64,000 nucleotides of DNA from Portulaca oleracea (taxonomy: Eukaryota > Streptophyta > Magnoliopsida > Caryophyllales > Portulacaceae), in assembly GCA_029582165.1 (NCBI GenBank), contig CM055881.1:18649094-18713093 (forward strand). Reading direction: 5' to 3'. Positions 33,507 through 46,149 of the stretch are shown here, piece after piece; the stretch's first letter is position 1; each line of letters begins with the position of its first letter. The position numbers were made by a program, and so were the translations under genes. Below the pieces are notes generated by a model. The model did no database searches. It saw only the letters and a list, made by a program, of their open reading frames with translations, and was not told the origin of the DNA.

Positions 33507-36500
33507 ATGTCGATCGGACTCATACGCCGTCGCGCCTCCGCCATAGCTCCACCAGCATGGCGTCTGATTCAACCGAGACTTCATGCATCAGAAGCAAAGC
33601 CCGATTCAAAATCTGATGCTAATATCAAGACATTTTCGATTTATCGATGGAACCCTGCTAATCCATCAAAACCAGAGCTCCAAAACTACGATATCAACCT
33701 CAAGGAGTGCGGTCCCATGGTTCTAGACGCTCTTATCAAGATCAAGAACGAGATCGACCCAACTCTAACATTCCGACGTTCTTGTCGAGAAGGTATTTGT
33801 GGATCATGCGCGATGAACATCGACGGATGCAATGAACTCGCTTGTTTGACTAAGATTCCGTCCGGAGGTCAGACCATGATCACGCCTTTACCGCATATGT
33901 TTGTGATTAAGGATTTGGTGGTGGATATGACCAATTTTTACAATCAGTACAAGAGTATTGAACCATGGTTGAAGAGGAAGACCCCGGCACCCGTGCCAGG
34001 GAAGGAGTACCCACAGAGTAAGGAGGATAGGAAGAAGCTTGATGGGATGTATGAGTGCATTCTTTGCGCTTGTTGTAGTACTTCTTGCCCTAGCTATTGG
34101 TGGAACCCTGAATCTTATCTTGGCCCTGCTGCCTTGCTCCATGCTCACCGGTTTGTTTTCCTCTCATTTTGCCTCTCTCACCTTTTCTTCTTTTCTTTAA
34201 ATTCTTGTTTATCTGCTATCTCTTTATATTTCCCAGGCTTTGCTGCGCTCTTTGCATTTATTTATTTATTTATATTTTTCATTGTGCTGAATATGGTTTA
34301 TGAAATTACTCATCGTGTATCTTTGGGATTAAAGTGCGGACAAGTTGGCAACTGTGGTGGGATGGGTGATGGGTTTGAGTGCATTTGATTCTGGAGTAAT
34401 ATGTTGTAGTGAACACAAATGATAACCCACTGCTCAATATATATTACATGCACTCCGAGTATGTGTTCCAGATATTTGCAAATGAACAATCATAATAATC
34501 AGAGTGAACAACCTAATATATGTCGTTGAACAATCTAATATATGTGGGTGAACAATCGTAGTATCAGGGGTACATGCTCCGGGTGCACCTAATAAATTGC
34601 ACCCTACTGCTTGTCATGCCCAGGGCACCCAATATGGAGGGACTCTAAAAAGGGTATCATACAATTATATTTATGCCTTCAAGTTGGTAGAGTAGTGATA
34701 ATTGGTAGCTTTGACTGAGAATGTGCTTGTGGGTTTTCTTCCTTTGTTTCCTCCACACCCTAAAACACGCTGTTCCTAGGGTTTAATCTCTTTCACAAGG
34801 AAGAAGACTGGAGTAACTTTTGTACTTTAGTGTGGCCACCAATGCAAATGATGATTTAAATCTAGAGCATTATCAAAGCTTTATGCTGATTGAAAGTGTA
34901 AGTAATGATTTTGAGAGAGGAGCTTCTCAGGGCAGTGCAACGTTGGTGTTTACCTCTGTTTTGTAGCATTACTAATTACAGTTTTCTCATCCAGTACTCA
35001 CTTGGAAGCTGGAATGAAAAACTCTAATTGTACAGATTAATTGACACAGATAAATTCACGTACGTCGCATTCTTCATATCTACCATCCTCACTAATTACC
35101 ACCTCATCTGTGAAACACCGTTGTCTCTCCCCAATCTACTACTTCAACTTCTCCCTTTGCTTTCCTCCAAAAATCTATTTTCTTTCCTCAAATTAACCTT
35201 GATTTAATTCCATTTGAGTTCTCCATGGCCATATCACAAGTCTCAGTCAAAAACAAGCAACCAATTACTTGCCCACTCAATGGGAGCATACGAGCTTCCC
35301 TTCTAGGTGCTGTAATTACTCGGATCAGTTTCCTCTTGCTCTAACCTCCCTCAGTTTCCCTGTCTGATCCTCTTTCTGTGTCTCTCTCTGTAATCTCCAA
35401 ATCCACATCAATGGCCAACAAAAACTTTTCCTCTAGCATGTAAAAAGCAACACACTTGCATTAATATACTAAATCATTCATCTCATCAAGCTTTGAAGAA
35501 CAATGGTGTTTTTGTGAACTTAAAGAACAGCAGTGTTTGGAAAGAACTTTAAAGAACGATGGTGTCTGGGAAGAACTTTAGAGAACAATGGAATTTGGGA
35601 ACATATTGGCTTGGAGCCTTCATGAATATGAATTTTTAAGAAAATGAAAGAGAATAAAACCAATGGTTTTAAATTGCGCTCATCCATTTTCAGAGGTGAG
35701 AGAAAAAGAGCTCAATAGATATTGGTTTTTTTAAGAACTGCTTCTCTCTTCTCTGTTTCTAAGTGTTATGCAATATTGAAATGCAAAATGATAAGTATCT
35801 TGAGTCAAGATAATTAATGACCATCTTGAATTTCACCTAAATCATTTAAAAAACTAAATATAAAGCTATTTAAATTATTGTAAAGACATATTTCATTACT
35901 TTAAAGGTTATTATAACTTATAAGCTATATAAAAATATTTATTTATTTGAATTGTTTCACAAATATAAAACTATGCATAAAATATCCATTATCTAGTACT
36001 AGTATGGTTGATAATGCTATTATTTATATTTGTTGACCTAGTTAATAAGTGTTATACTCTTATAATTAATAAATGTATATAATTATTAGAGAAAATATCA
36101 ATAAAAGTTATAAAAATATGAATTATGGGCAATTCAAGATATTTATTATCCATCTTGAAGCAAGATGTGTATCATTGTGCTATTGAAATAATGTAGTCAT
36201 AGTTATATTAAGGATTTCCTTTTAGTAAAAAGTATAAATAAAATGATGCGGAGTCTGTGCCCATTCTCTGCACAAACTGAGATCTGTGCATATAGAATAG
36301 TTGAATCAGAATAAGGCCTTTTCAGAAGTTCAGAACTCAATGGGTTGGATCTAGAGGTGGATTCTAGTTGGATTTTCCTGAGTCTATCTTGTCTAATTAA
36401 AATGAATGCATGGGTGTCCTTGGAAGTGCAACCCATTTGTTGTTCCCCTGTGTGTTGTAGAATCAAAGCAGGTTCATGCAGAGGAAAGAACTGAAAATAG

Positions 36501-38406
36501 AAGAAAAGGAAAATATGGATGATGATTGATGAACAATGATAAAATTGCAAATAATTCTTGATACTTAAAAAAAAATTTGTTCACATAAAAATTTATTGAG
36601 TTCTAGTGGTGGGAGTACAAAGCTCACACAGACAAGAAGCTTCTGCATAATAGGAAAATGCAGATATTTTACATAAAATACTGCAAGACTTATAGTTTTA
36701 ATAGGAGGCCCTAGACTAGATTTTTTTTTTTTTTTTTTTTTGTATTTGTGTGTGTGTGTGGGTAGGGGGGGGGGGGGAGAGTAGTTTGTCAACTGATGGT
36801 AAGGAATGGCAGTCAGTTGCAGATTCTGCAGATGCTAAGTAGGGAGGAGATGACCAACTTGGTGAAGACTGAGGAGTTATTGGCTGGCTGTGGGTTCTTT
36901 GTCATTGTTGAGCCAAGTAGAAGTGATCCTTAGCCTTACAAGTGAGGATTTTTGTGAAAGATCTGTAGGGTTCTGTGGCAAATAGATACATAATATGTGG
37001 TATGCTGTGAGGTCTGTGAGATCATAGATTAAGAGAGCCCAAGGCATTAAAGGTTCTTGGAGCTGCTCCGAGATGAAGAGGCACTCCTCTCGGACGCGAG
37101 GTGCACTCCTCCCGGACATGAGGCGCACTTCACATGAATATATTTTCCTTGCATGAAAATCATTCCCACATGCTATGTTACCTAGACTTGGGCCACTGGT
37201 GTTCAACATGTCACTTGAGTAGAGATCCATGGGTCTGACATGACATCCCTAAAAATTACATACACGGGGACAAGACATCCAAGGGTCCAACACGGTGTAG
37301 GGAACATGACCTGAAATTGGACTTGGACACGCTAGTAGGACACTGCTAAATTATTTTGGCCATTATGGAGAATATATATCCAGCCCAATTTTTAAAAAGC
37401 CCATAAAAATTACTCACTTTTATTTTATAATAGTTTAATCGTGAAGCTGACCTAAAACATAACCCTAGGTCTAAATTGATATAGAGCCCAACTGAATACA
37501 CTTATACAGCAGCCTCCCTGCCCCACATATGCCACTTCTTTGCCCCCTCCCCCTCCCCCAAACCTTTAGCTTCAGTTCTTTTCTTTGTTTTAACCTTTTA
37601 TTGGTCTGACACATTTGCTGCTGAAATGATGGCACTCTGTTTTGTTAATTAGTGGGGTTTGATCTTGCTCATGTGAATTCATGAAGATTGAATATGACAA
37701 TACCGATCTATGTATGAATCTGGGTTTATTGGATTTTGAGTAGGTTCAAATGAAGCCAGCCTTTGTGCACTTTTACAAGATGTGTTACACGTAACATTTG
37801 ACATTGGTGTTCAGATGATATGGTGCTATATAAGGGGATTAGAGACTAATATCACGTAAGAAATGAAGCAGGCTGAACTAATTAGGGCAGGGCAAACAAG
37901 GCATACTATAGACTGCTCCTGCCATTCCGTAATGATAGTCTGGTCTAGGGAATGATAGTTTTTAAGAACATCAATTTAGTGCACTTTTTGGTGTTGATTT
38001 AGAGAAGACTGCAATTCTTACAGTAATTGATGGGAAATTTTGGGGCTTTTACAGATTTTCATTTGTAACCAAGGGAATAGTAATATAATGACTTACCTGG
38101 TAAAAGGAAAATGTGTTCCTTAGCTTGTCAGCTATTACCTAAATATCTGTTGATCTGTGTCTGGGACCTATGTTTGATCTATTTCAGTGACCCTTTTACC
38201 GGGTAACTTTCTCAACTGTGGCCTGTTTTTCCAGATGGATAGCTGACAGCCGTGATGAATATACCAAAGAAAGGTTGGATGCCATCAATGATGAGTTCAA
38301 GCTGTACAGGTGCCATACAATCATGAACTGCACCCGTGCTTGTCCAAAGGGTCTGAACCCTGCAAAGCAGATCCAAACTATCAAGAGCCTTGAGCTGAGA
38401 GGCTAA
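33507..38406 (+). CDS. SDH2: succinate dehydrogenase iron-sulfur subunit, mitochondrial (complex II)
   Basis: The CDS joins exon 1 (33507-34150) and exon 2 (38235-38406), giving 271 residues, close to the roughly 280 usual in plants. It passes electrons from the flavoprotein SDH1 to ubiquinone in the inner membrane. Residues 1-30 ([20 protein letters not shown]) look like a mitochondrial presequence. The [2Fe-2S] ligands are C93, C98, C101 and C113 ([13 protein letters not shown]). The [4Fe-4S]/[3Fe-4S] motifs are [12 protein letters not shown] (184-195) and [17 protein letters not shown] (241-257). The intron is phase 2 with GT at 34151 and AG at 38233-38234, and interrupts Arg215 ([13 protein letters not shown]). 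No lesion is visible, and all expected cysteines are present. The ORF would read through into the intron to 34388 if unspliced. Confidence 0.96.
34151..38234 (+). other. 4.1 kb intron of SDH2
   Basis: The donor is CACCG-GTTTGT and the acceptor TTTTTCCAG-ATGG. It contains a MITE at 34434-34601, loosely iterated GAACAATGGTGTTTGGGAA phrases at about 35500-35605, an oligo(T) plus (TG)n plus G-run at 36720-36778, and a short CTCGGACG(C)GAGG(T/C)GCACT repeat at 37080-37130. No internal gene is recognised. The frame at 36877-37230 minus is not supported. Confidence 0.85.
34434..34601. mobile_element. MITE in the SDH2 intron, same family as 39463
   Basis: Inverted ends: the left TCAATATATATTACATGCAC and the right (reverse complement) TGCAATTTATTAGGTGCACC share the spaced pattern with GGAGCATGT-type inner arms. 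Flanks CCCACTGC and CCTACTGC suggest an 8-9 bp duplication with a mismatch. The interior has repeated GAACAATC(A/T)AATAT words. It is non-coding. Confidence 0.6.
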
Positions 38407-38503
38407 GTCTGCTGTTTCCGGAAATGCATGTTATCAGTTGCAATGAAACATGAAGTTTGGGAACATTAGTCATCAACTTGCCTTACAGTTGACAGTGAAA
38501 AAG

Positions 38504-38509
38504 AATAAA
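38504..38509 (+). terminator. SDH2 polyadenylation signal candidate
   Basis: AATAAA lies about 100 bp after the SDH2 stop, followed by TTGTAATGCATT-rich sequence typical of plant 3' ends. The exact cleavage site is unknown. Confidence 0.55.
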
Positions 38510-38699
38510 TATTCATTGTAATGCATTCCTTGTAATGCAATGCATTGGCATTCTTTGTATGTGGGCTCTTGTTTTGTGGTCACATTAGCAATGAAATCGT
38601 CTTAAGTTAAATCATGTAAGCATGAATGATCCAGGTCTGTAATAATTTTGGTATGGCACTCAGTGTCTTATGTCATGTACACTTGGTTTACGATGCTGG

Positions 38700-39454
38700 T
38701 GTTGTTTGTACTTCCATACTTCTGAAGTTAAATCTTTGATAGCCCACTGCAAAAATTGGCATCTTAATTTCCCCAGTTATTTGTGGTTTAAGTTGAACAT
38801 TTTTGGTTTGTCCGTGCAAGGGAAATGCGGTGTGTAAGTTCGAGAATAAACCTTGCGATTGCATTTACGGTACGGGTGCTTGGACAAATTGTCATTCAAC
38901 TTTTCTGAATAGTAACAAAATGCTTACTATTATGAAGAAGAATTCACTAAATGTCTCTTAACTATGTCATTACATAAGTTTAACATGTTTTCTTGTATGA
39001 CATTTTTGAGTGTATGTTTTTAAGCTTAGTGACATTTTTGGCTATTATACCCAGTCAAAATGATATTTTTGAGCTTTAGGGAAAGTTCAGTATTATTTAG
39101 TAGATGGTTAGGTTTAATGGTATTTTTTTTATTATTTGGGGAATATTAAATGACATTTTCGACTATTTCGTGCCTCTTGGTGAGAAACAGTCATCATGTA
39201 ATGTAAGTTATGAGAAACAGTTACCATTTACCAAATCAACAATTTTGTGAGTTGCTCCTGATCAGTCTATGCAATTACCAAGCTCCATGTATATGGTAGT
39301 TATCATCAGCTTTAGCTGTTTGATGAATTGATTTAGCATGATTTGATAAAAAGAAAATGGATTGTTCGCGGACCATAGTGTCACTGTTCACCATTCCGAT
39401 AATCAGTAACTTAAGTTGAATTGTTCACTGAGCATTTTATAAGTGACAACGATT
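38700..39454. other. intergenic DNA downstream of SDH2
   Basis: No gene is recognised. The phrase GACATTTTTGAG/TGATATTTTTGAG recurs several times at about 38998-39160, a decayed short repeat. Confidence 0.4.
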
Positions 39455-39462
39455 ACTGACTC

Positions 39463-39613
39463 TGCAATTTATTAAGTACACCTGGAGCATGTGCTCCATA
39501 TATTATAATTTTTCACTCTTGTTACTATAGTTGTTCACTTTTATTATTATGATATAATTGTTCACTTGCAATATTTTAGAGAACATGCTCCATGTGCATG
39601 TAATATATATTGT
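39463..39613. mobile_element. MITE (151 bp) with 8 bp target-site duplication
   Basis: The left end is TGCAATTTATTAAGTACACC then GGAGCATGTGCTCC. The right end, reverse-complemented, is ACAATATATATTACATGCAC then GGAGCATGTTCT. Flanks are ACTGACTC (39455-39462) and ACTGATTC (39614-39621), one mismatch. The 8 bp duplication fits a hAT-type element (inference). It is related to the MITE in the SDH2 intron. Confidence 0.65.
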
Positions 39614-39735
39614 ACTGATTCAAACGTCAGTTCCATAGAGTTTAATTTTCTTTTTGTGAATTTCATGTTCATATGTGTTTCATTTTTTAATCTACCTTAG
39701 GGAGTATTGTCTAGTTTGAAATTGATATTGAAGTT

Positions 39736-41240
39736 ATGGAAGATATACAAGATCGAGTTAGAGATCGTCAAGTTGCAAAAAAATTGATGCGTAAGTTTTG
39801 ATTACTCTGTTTTCGGAATTGGCAAGGGTTAAACTTTTAGTTTTTAGCATTAGTTTGGTTCATGTTCATATATATTTCATATTTGAAACAAATTTTTTGG
39901 AGTTTTCTCTAGTTTAAATTAGTAGACAATTTGTGGAAGACATGGAAGAACAACTCAGGGATTGTGAATTCTTAAAGTTAATTCGTAAGTTGATTACTCT
40001 ATTTAGAAAGACTATATGTAGTTATTACTCTGTTTATTTTGGTTTCGTATTTGCTTCATCTTTGGGATTGTTGGAGTTTCTAAAAATAGTAAATTGTCAA
40101 TTTTCAAAAAATTTGGTGCATAAAGTTACTTACTATATTTCAAAAGATTTTTTTGCAGTGATGAAGATCGTAGGTTCTACCATGTGTATGTGATATTGAT
40201 ACATCTTAAGTAGATAAGAGACTGTGATCATTCACTAAAAAAGTAGCGTAATTGATCACCAACATGTTGTTCACTAATTCAATTGAATTGTTCACCGAGT
40301 AATGTGCAATGTTTAATGGTTACTGATGGAAGAGGGAGTTCTGTAGAGGTTAATTTCTTGTTTGGTTATTTGTCCAATTTTGTTGATGAAGAGGTTGTAG
40401 CTCTTGGCATTAATGTTGGAGGTATGCCTCATGTACTTGGATCCATTTTTTTTTATAAGTTCATTATTTTTTGTGTTCACCACGTCATGGTATTTTGTTC
40501 ATCTTATCATATAAAATGTTCGAATGATGATCGACAAATTATTGAGTTTGAGACAGAATTAATAAGAGATTTAACAGGTCGTGTCACATACTCAGATAAT
40601 GAAGCTTATGAGATGTACAATGATTATGCATACAAGGTTGGTTTTGGCATTCACCATCACAAGACAAGTAAGCGAACTGATGGCCAAGTATATATGCGTC
40701 AATTTTGTTGCTCGAAAGAGGGTGTCACAGAAGATAAAGGTTATACGTGTATTGATATAAGGACTGGTTGTGGAACATTTATATATTTCAACATTGATAA
40801 GGATGAAAAGTAAAATGGTACAAGGCATGTAACTGAACATAATCACCTTTTGTGTTGCTCGAATCCACATTATTTGTCGCCTTTTCATCATAAAGTGTCA
40901 AATGAGGACTTGTAGTTTGGTAAAGAACTTAAAGCTTCTGGAATCATAGTTGCTTTTGTCTACTGAAAAGGCTAGTAGTTCTCCTTCTCTAGGATATTCA
41001 TTGAGAGATACTTATAATAAGCTTGGGGAAGACTCTGAGAGGCCATTTGATGAGTGTGATGCTGCGACACTTATTCAAATTTTTCGAAGCCGTCATGATA
41101 ATGAGGAAGGATTCTTCTTTGTGTTTGAGTCGAAAGTTGATGGTTGTGGAGTGTATCGCGGTGGGGTACGACATTGCTTGAGTTAGAGAAGATGATGAAT
41201 TCAAACTCGGAAAACAACCTTGAACCCGATGTGGACTTGG
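39736..41240 (+). pseudogene. FAR1/FHY3-like (MULE-derived) transposase, DNA-binding part
   Basis: Two exon-like leaders near 39736 and 39933 precede a main segment (40283-40813) carrying a FAR1-type DNA-binding domain. It contains NEAYEMYNDYAYKVGFGIHH, YMRQFCCSKEG, TGCGTFIYF and, after an in-frame TAA, TEHNHLL. Conserved Cys/Cys/His/His positions of the WRKY-GCM1-like zinc fold are visible. A further segment (40950-41186) has FDECDAATLIQIF and EEGFFFVFE, as in the linker of FAR1 proteins. FAR1 family members are domesticated Mutator-like transposases or active MULE transposases. Stops mark this copy as dead. A solo LTR sits downstream, and the transposase domain relic resumes at about 46150. 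Confidence 0.75.
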
Positions 41241-41268
41241 GAGAGAGGAAATCCACCACCCAAGAACT

Positions 41269-41273
41269 GTAAC
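41269..41273. repeat. target-site duplication of solo LTR 2
   Basis: GTAAC is repeated at 44864-44868, just outside the LTR ends. Confidence 0.85.
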
Positions 41274-44200
41274 TGTAATACCCCCAGGATATTAACCATC
41301 AGATTAAGCTAATTACTTACTTAACCTAGTGATTAGCGCTGCGGAAATGCTCACCTGAGGGCATTACCGCCGTCCATCAGACATGGACAAGGCTAGGCTA
41401 TACTTCAACACAACCAAAGTATGACAACCATAAACATACAAACCATCAGAGAAACTTAACCTTATACATAAACTGAACTCACAATACATCCACTTAAAGC
41501 AACACCTCGACACTTAGAATTTCACAAACCACCAGAAGTGTTCTAACTTTTACTGTCCACAAAAGGAGTCTCCAATTTACCTGAGATACCCTTAAGAAGC
41601 CTTCGAACTTCGCCCATCCGAGAGCTTACCCTTGCCTTTTCTCGAGCTTCCTAAAAAAGAGACATGAAACTCAAAGAATGAGATTTACTCAATACGTATA
41701 CTCTCTTCAAAAAAAAAAAAAGATGAACAGTAGAAAGCTTATGAATTTATTTTAGCGCGGCTCCATTTAACTTATACAAATAGAGATAAGACAAAAAGAA
41801 AAATAGTAAGACATACTTACAACATAGTCACAATTAACCCGTTTTAGCGGATCTGTACCTCATTAGGACACCAAAATAGCGAGTTTCTCATTTTAATCGC
41901 ACTTGAGTAAATAAATAAATAAATAAATAAATAAGTGAGTAAAGGAAGAAAGTAACACTTATCTAAAAAGTGCACGTAAAAGGAAAACATTTCAAAAGGT
42001 CACACTTAAAAGACTCGGTGCGACCTTCAAGATTCTTTTTCCTTTGATTTAAGACATAAAGAAATACTTCTAATCCCGTACTTGGTAAATTTAATTAGTA
42101 AATAGTAAGAGGGTCCCCTACTTGCGATCATCGGCTCAGCCTCTGTATGCGTATACCTGGACCGATTGGGAGATCCGGATGGTGGATAAATATCCTATAC
42201 TGGCCAGATTTCCCTGGTATGCACTTAAGGCACCATAGAGATGTTTTTCCCTGGGGTGCACTAAGGCACAATTATATTTAACCTGGGGTGCACAAAGGCA
42301 CAAATTTCCTGATGTGCGCTAAGACACGATATAACATGGGCGGGGGCCTTATTAACTTTAGAAAACTCGAAAACCTTATTCTTGAACCTTAATACTTTAA
42401 ACAACTTTACTTGCAACTTAAGAAAAACTTCTTTGACCTTCTTGAATGATGGTTGTACTTGTAAGGGACTTTAAACATGTAAAACTCTTGTTTTTAAAAG
42501 TAATAGCTTACGAAAGACTTTTCTTACGTGAAGTGGGTATAGTGTAAATTCATACAGTAAGCTATGATTTAACTTGATAATTCGTTAGTAATATAAAAGC
42601 CATGAGAACTAGTGTTGTTTTAGATATGAATCACAAGCATTTACAAATGTACATGAATAATAAAATAGCATAACGAACTTGATCTAAACTGAGAATAATT
42701 AAATATAAGATGCATAAAATATCAGGTAGTACACGTACCTGACGCTTTAGAAATATACACTGGACGGGCAAAGACTTGAATAGTTTGAACGCAACGATCT
42801 CTTGGAAGGACTTAGAAAAGAAAAGGGAACATAAATTAGGACTTAACTTAGGTGGAAAGATTGAGGAATAACTTTAATAAATCTTTCATGGCTCACTAAC
42901 AAATTTATTTCTCTAAGGCGCACTCATAAGGTTATAACTTTTTCCGCAAGAATCGTATCAAGGCATAAAAGGACTTTTCAGAAAGCTTAAATCACCAACT
43001 ACAACTTTCTAGTTCACTATGAAGGCCAAGGACATGGTTAAGAAGGGTAAAACTCTCATCTTAAAAACCTGCCCGGAAATAAATACTTTAAACTACACTT
43101 ATTCGGAGAATCATAATCAAGCTACACTTATCGGTTTGGGACATATAAGCTATCTATGGAAAGCTTGTGACTCATACTTCAACTTTTATTTTAACCACCA
43201 ATTGATCTAAGCATGGGAAAAGGTCGGATTTTGGCCAAGAACAGAGGCAGCCACAAAACATTTCCTGGATAAACTCAGATTTTTGCCACTCACTTGAGGG
43301 CTCATAATTCTCACTCCCGATATCCTATGAACGTGTACCATACCTTTCTGAAAAGCTTAAGATGTCCTCTACAAATTTTATGTTTATTTTTTAAACCAAA
43401 GAAACCTCTAAACTTTCGAGAAATACCCATCTTTGGACTGACATCAAATATTCACATATTTGCGCAATCTCACGGTTTTGGTCATAACTCCTAATATACT
43501 TATCAAAACGATGAGCTACAAAAACCGGGTGTTAGCTAACACTTCAATCTACCTAATCATGCCATAAAATAGCATAAATTGCAACTCTCATTCTCTGGAA
43601 AATAAAAAACCAACCAGATTGCAAACTTTCTCAATATATCATTGGCATGCATTGTTTAAACTTCATGATTTAGCATAATCCTTACTTAAAACATAATCTT
43701 CCATTCACAAGTATAATTTCCAGACTTGAAACACCCAGTGAACTATCATTAAGGTCCATTTTAAGTACATGCAAGGTCAATACTTCACCTATTTCAAAAA
43801 TCCCATACTTAAACTAACATGCACCACTTAGAAAACCTCACTTCACTTACTCTAAGGCTAATCTACATATATGCACTTCACTTTAAACGATTTTCCATTC
43901 TTCCACAGTGAATTTAACTACTGCAATCATATGCATGTTCATCACTTACACATCGTTCACTTATTCAAACACTAGCATACGCAAAAACCATCATCACTTA
44001 CCCAAATTCCACTTGATCCTCAAAGCTCTTAGGAATCTCCTCTTGAAGACCTTAGAATCTTGAACTACCTCTGAAAAGAACATAGAACACAAGAGAAACA
44101 CCTAAAATTACGCTCTTGATTCATTCTCAAAAGACAAAGAAGAAGAGATGGGGTGATTTACCACTTAAAAAGGAAATGGAGAAGGAAGGATGAGATGATG

Positions 44201-44863
44201 ATGATGCTCTGGTGTAGTGCGGCGGCCGGAAAACACCGGTGGGGCTCGGCGGCGGTGAGGAGGCAGAACAGAGAGGGAGGGTCGAGGGGAGGTGGAGAGA
44301 CACGAGAGGGAGAAAGAGAGCAAGAGTGAGGGTAACTGTATATATTTCAATTGTATGACTCCCTCCAATTTCTAATATATCCATATGCTAATAATACTAA
44401 GGCCCAAAATGAGGCCTTTCCTCTCTTTCCCTCTTTGACGCCGGCCAACATGGCCCAACTAAACAAAATTTATCAATTTTAATCATTCTCTCTTATACTC
44501 ATATCTCCCAAATTCCCAAATTACTTAGATTTATAAAACCGTAATATATTCATATACCTCTTCATAATTTCCCATAATTATTTCCTAAATCACTCAAATA
44601 AAAGAAGGACTCAAAATATCGGTCTTGATAAAAAGAATTCCTAACCGATCATGAACTCCAAAAAAATCATCGGAAGAGATTCATCAAGAAAAGAAAATTT
44701 AAGACTGATTCATTGACGATCGTTGCGCTATTCAAATCCTGCAAAACATATACTGGGTTAGAAAAAAAAAGAACGCGCGCTTTTATTAATCGATTTATTC
44801 TTAACTTTGATTATTTAAGCTAATTAATACGTATTAAGGAGTAATTTTCTTTGGGTTATTACA
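41274..44863. mobile_element. solo LTR 2 (3.59 kb, same family as solo LTR 1)
   Basis: It starts TGTAATACCCCCAGG and ends TTTGGGTTATTACA, flanked by GTAAC. It shares with 11273-13845 the CCTACTTGCGATCATCGGCT block, the CATTACCGCCGTCCA block near the start, and a GTGCACTAAGGCAC palindrome cluster (42219-42327). There is no internal region. It is longer than the first copy, so either it holds an insertion or the family varies. Minus-strand frames at 44127-44384 lie inside it and are not genes. Confidence 0.85.
42219..42327. repeat. palindrome cluster in solo LTR 2
   Basis: Units are ATGCACTTAAGGCACC (42219), GTGCACTAAGGCAC (42256-42269), GTGCACAAAGGCAC (42289-42302) and GTGCGCTAAGACAC (42314-42327), with 25-37 bp spacing. 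They are homologous to 12377-12466. Confidence 0.8.
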
Positions 44864-44868
44864 GTAAC
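44864..44868. repeat. target-site duplication of solo LTR 2, copy 2
   Basis: GTAAC is identical to 41269-41273. Confidence 0.85.
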
Positions 44869-46030
44869 CCACCAAGAACCTGCTATAGGTTAGGCCACCA
44901 CAAACTCTATTATAGGGAAGAATTGCAACACCACCATTGATGAAATTGATAAAGTAAACAAGATTTTAGATAGGAGGAGAAAGTCAAAGCTTCTTCAAAT
45001 TTCATTCATGAGCATTCAATGTCTTCTTCCTTCTAAATGCCATGTATTTATGGTGGCATTGAGGTGGAAGGAGACTTGAGGTGTACAATTACAAAAGAAC
45101 CCCTTAAATAAAGGATTTTACATAACATAAGAGAAGGGGAAAAAAGAGAATTACACAAAAGTAAGGGAAACAAAAGGGTGGAAATCAGCTGGAATCTCGA
45201 TTTCCCAATTACATCGCCGGCGCAACATCTGAAATTTCCCAGATAAGTCGGGGCACGATGTCTAGGTCACGCATATGACCTCGTTCGGGAACATAGACTA
45301 GAGAATTCCTTCTGGAGGGTCGCGGGCGCGACCTTTAGGTCACGGGCATGACCATGTGTTGGTCACGACCGTTACTCTGGTGGCCACAGGCGTGAGCCAG
45401 GGCGATTCTCGAACAAGATTTATCTTTGGCGCAGTCGTGACCCAGCATGTTACGGGAGTGACTCTGATGCACAGTTCTAAGATCCTGGGGGGGGGACGTC
45501 ACGGGCGTGACCCATGACTTTGAGCCTGGTCAGGGTCGTGACGCGCTGTTTGCTTTCATTTTCTCCCCGCCACATAGCCTTGTCATGGGCGTGACTCAAA
45601 CGTCACGACCGCGACTCCCCTGCTTGCTACACCTAATGAGTTCCATCCCGCTCCTTGATGACCACTAGGACCCAAAACACCTCTGAGTCAAAACCGGGTC
45701 GATCTTCTTTGGCTAGGAAATACCCAAAATACCCTTGTGGTTGAAGTGTAACCGTTTGGAGCTTAAAAGGATGTCAAGTTTGACCTCATTGCCTTATTTG
45801 TGCCGAAGGAATCACGGGAGGCTTTGAGGCTCGAGAATGGCCCTGTTGAGGACCACAAGCAACACCCCTTGGTTCGGGATCGTTTTTGAAGTGCCTCTTG
45901 CATCCCATTTTAAAAGGAAAAGAGTCGTCCACGCCTTCAAGGTACTGGGAGCGCAAGTCACTCATGATTTAGATTTGGCGGGTCCCATCCTGATATTCTC
46001 CAGGTTGCCTAATCAGTTTCTTTTGACGTG
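44869..46030. repeat. LTR-like region with GTCACGGGCGTGAC palindromes, copy 1
   Basis: The stretch from TTGCAACACCACCATTGATG, with GATAAAGTAAACAAGATTTTAG, matches 47915-47945 closely, so this and 47590-48560 appear to be relatives. Within it, 45265-45611 holds GGTCACGCATATGACC, GGTCGCGGGCGCGACC (45318-45333), GGTCACGGGCATGACC (45338-45353) and GTCACGGGCGTGAC (45498-45511). The frame at 45836-46031 is unrecognised. The pair may be LTRs or LTR fragments of one old element; ends are not resolved. Confidence 0.5.
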
Positions 46031-46149
46031 ATAAACAGATGTTGGAAGACTATCTGCTCTTTAGGGTTTTGGTTGTTTTTAACAATAACATATTAATAAG
46101 TATGATATGATTTGTGTACCATTTCTGGGCATGAATCAACATTCACATA

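Noticed and set aside
33507..34388. SDH2 as a single-exon 293-residue protein
   Set aside because: The conserved end of SDH2 is found at 38235-38406 behind a good acceptor, and sequence after 34150 is intron-like.
36877..37230. 117-codon minus-strand ORF in the SDH2 intron
   Set aside because: No domain, no splice or promoter context, and low complexity around it.
44127..44384. Proline/serine-rich minus-strand ORF
   Set aside because: It lies within solo LTR 2, and the composition reflects a CT-rich stretch.
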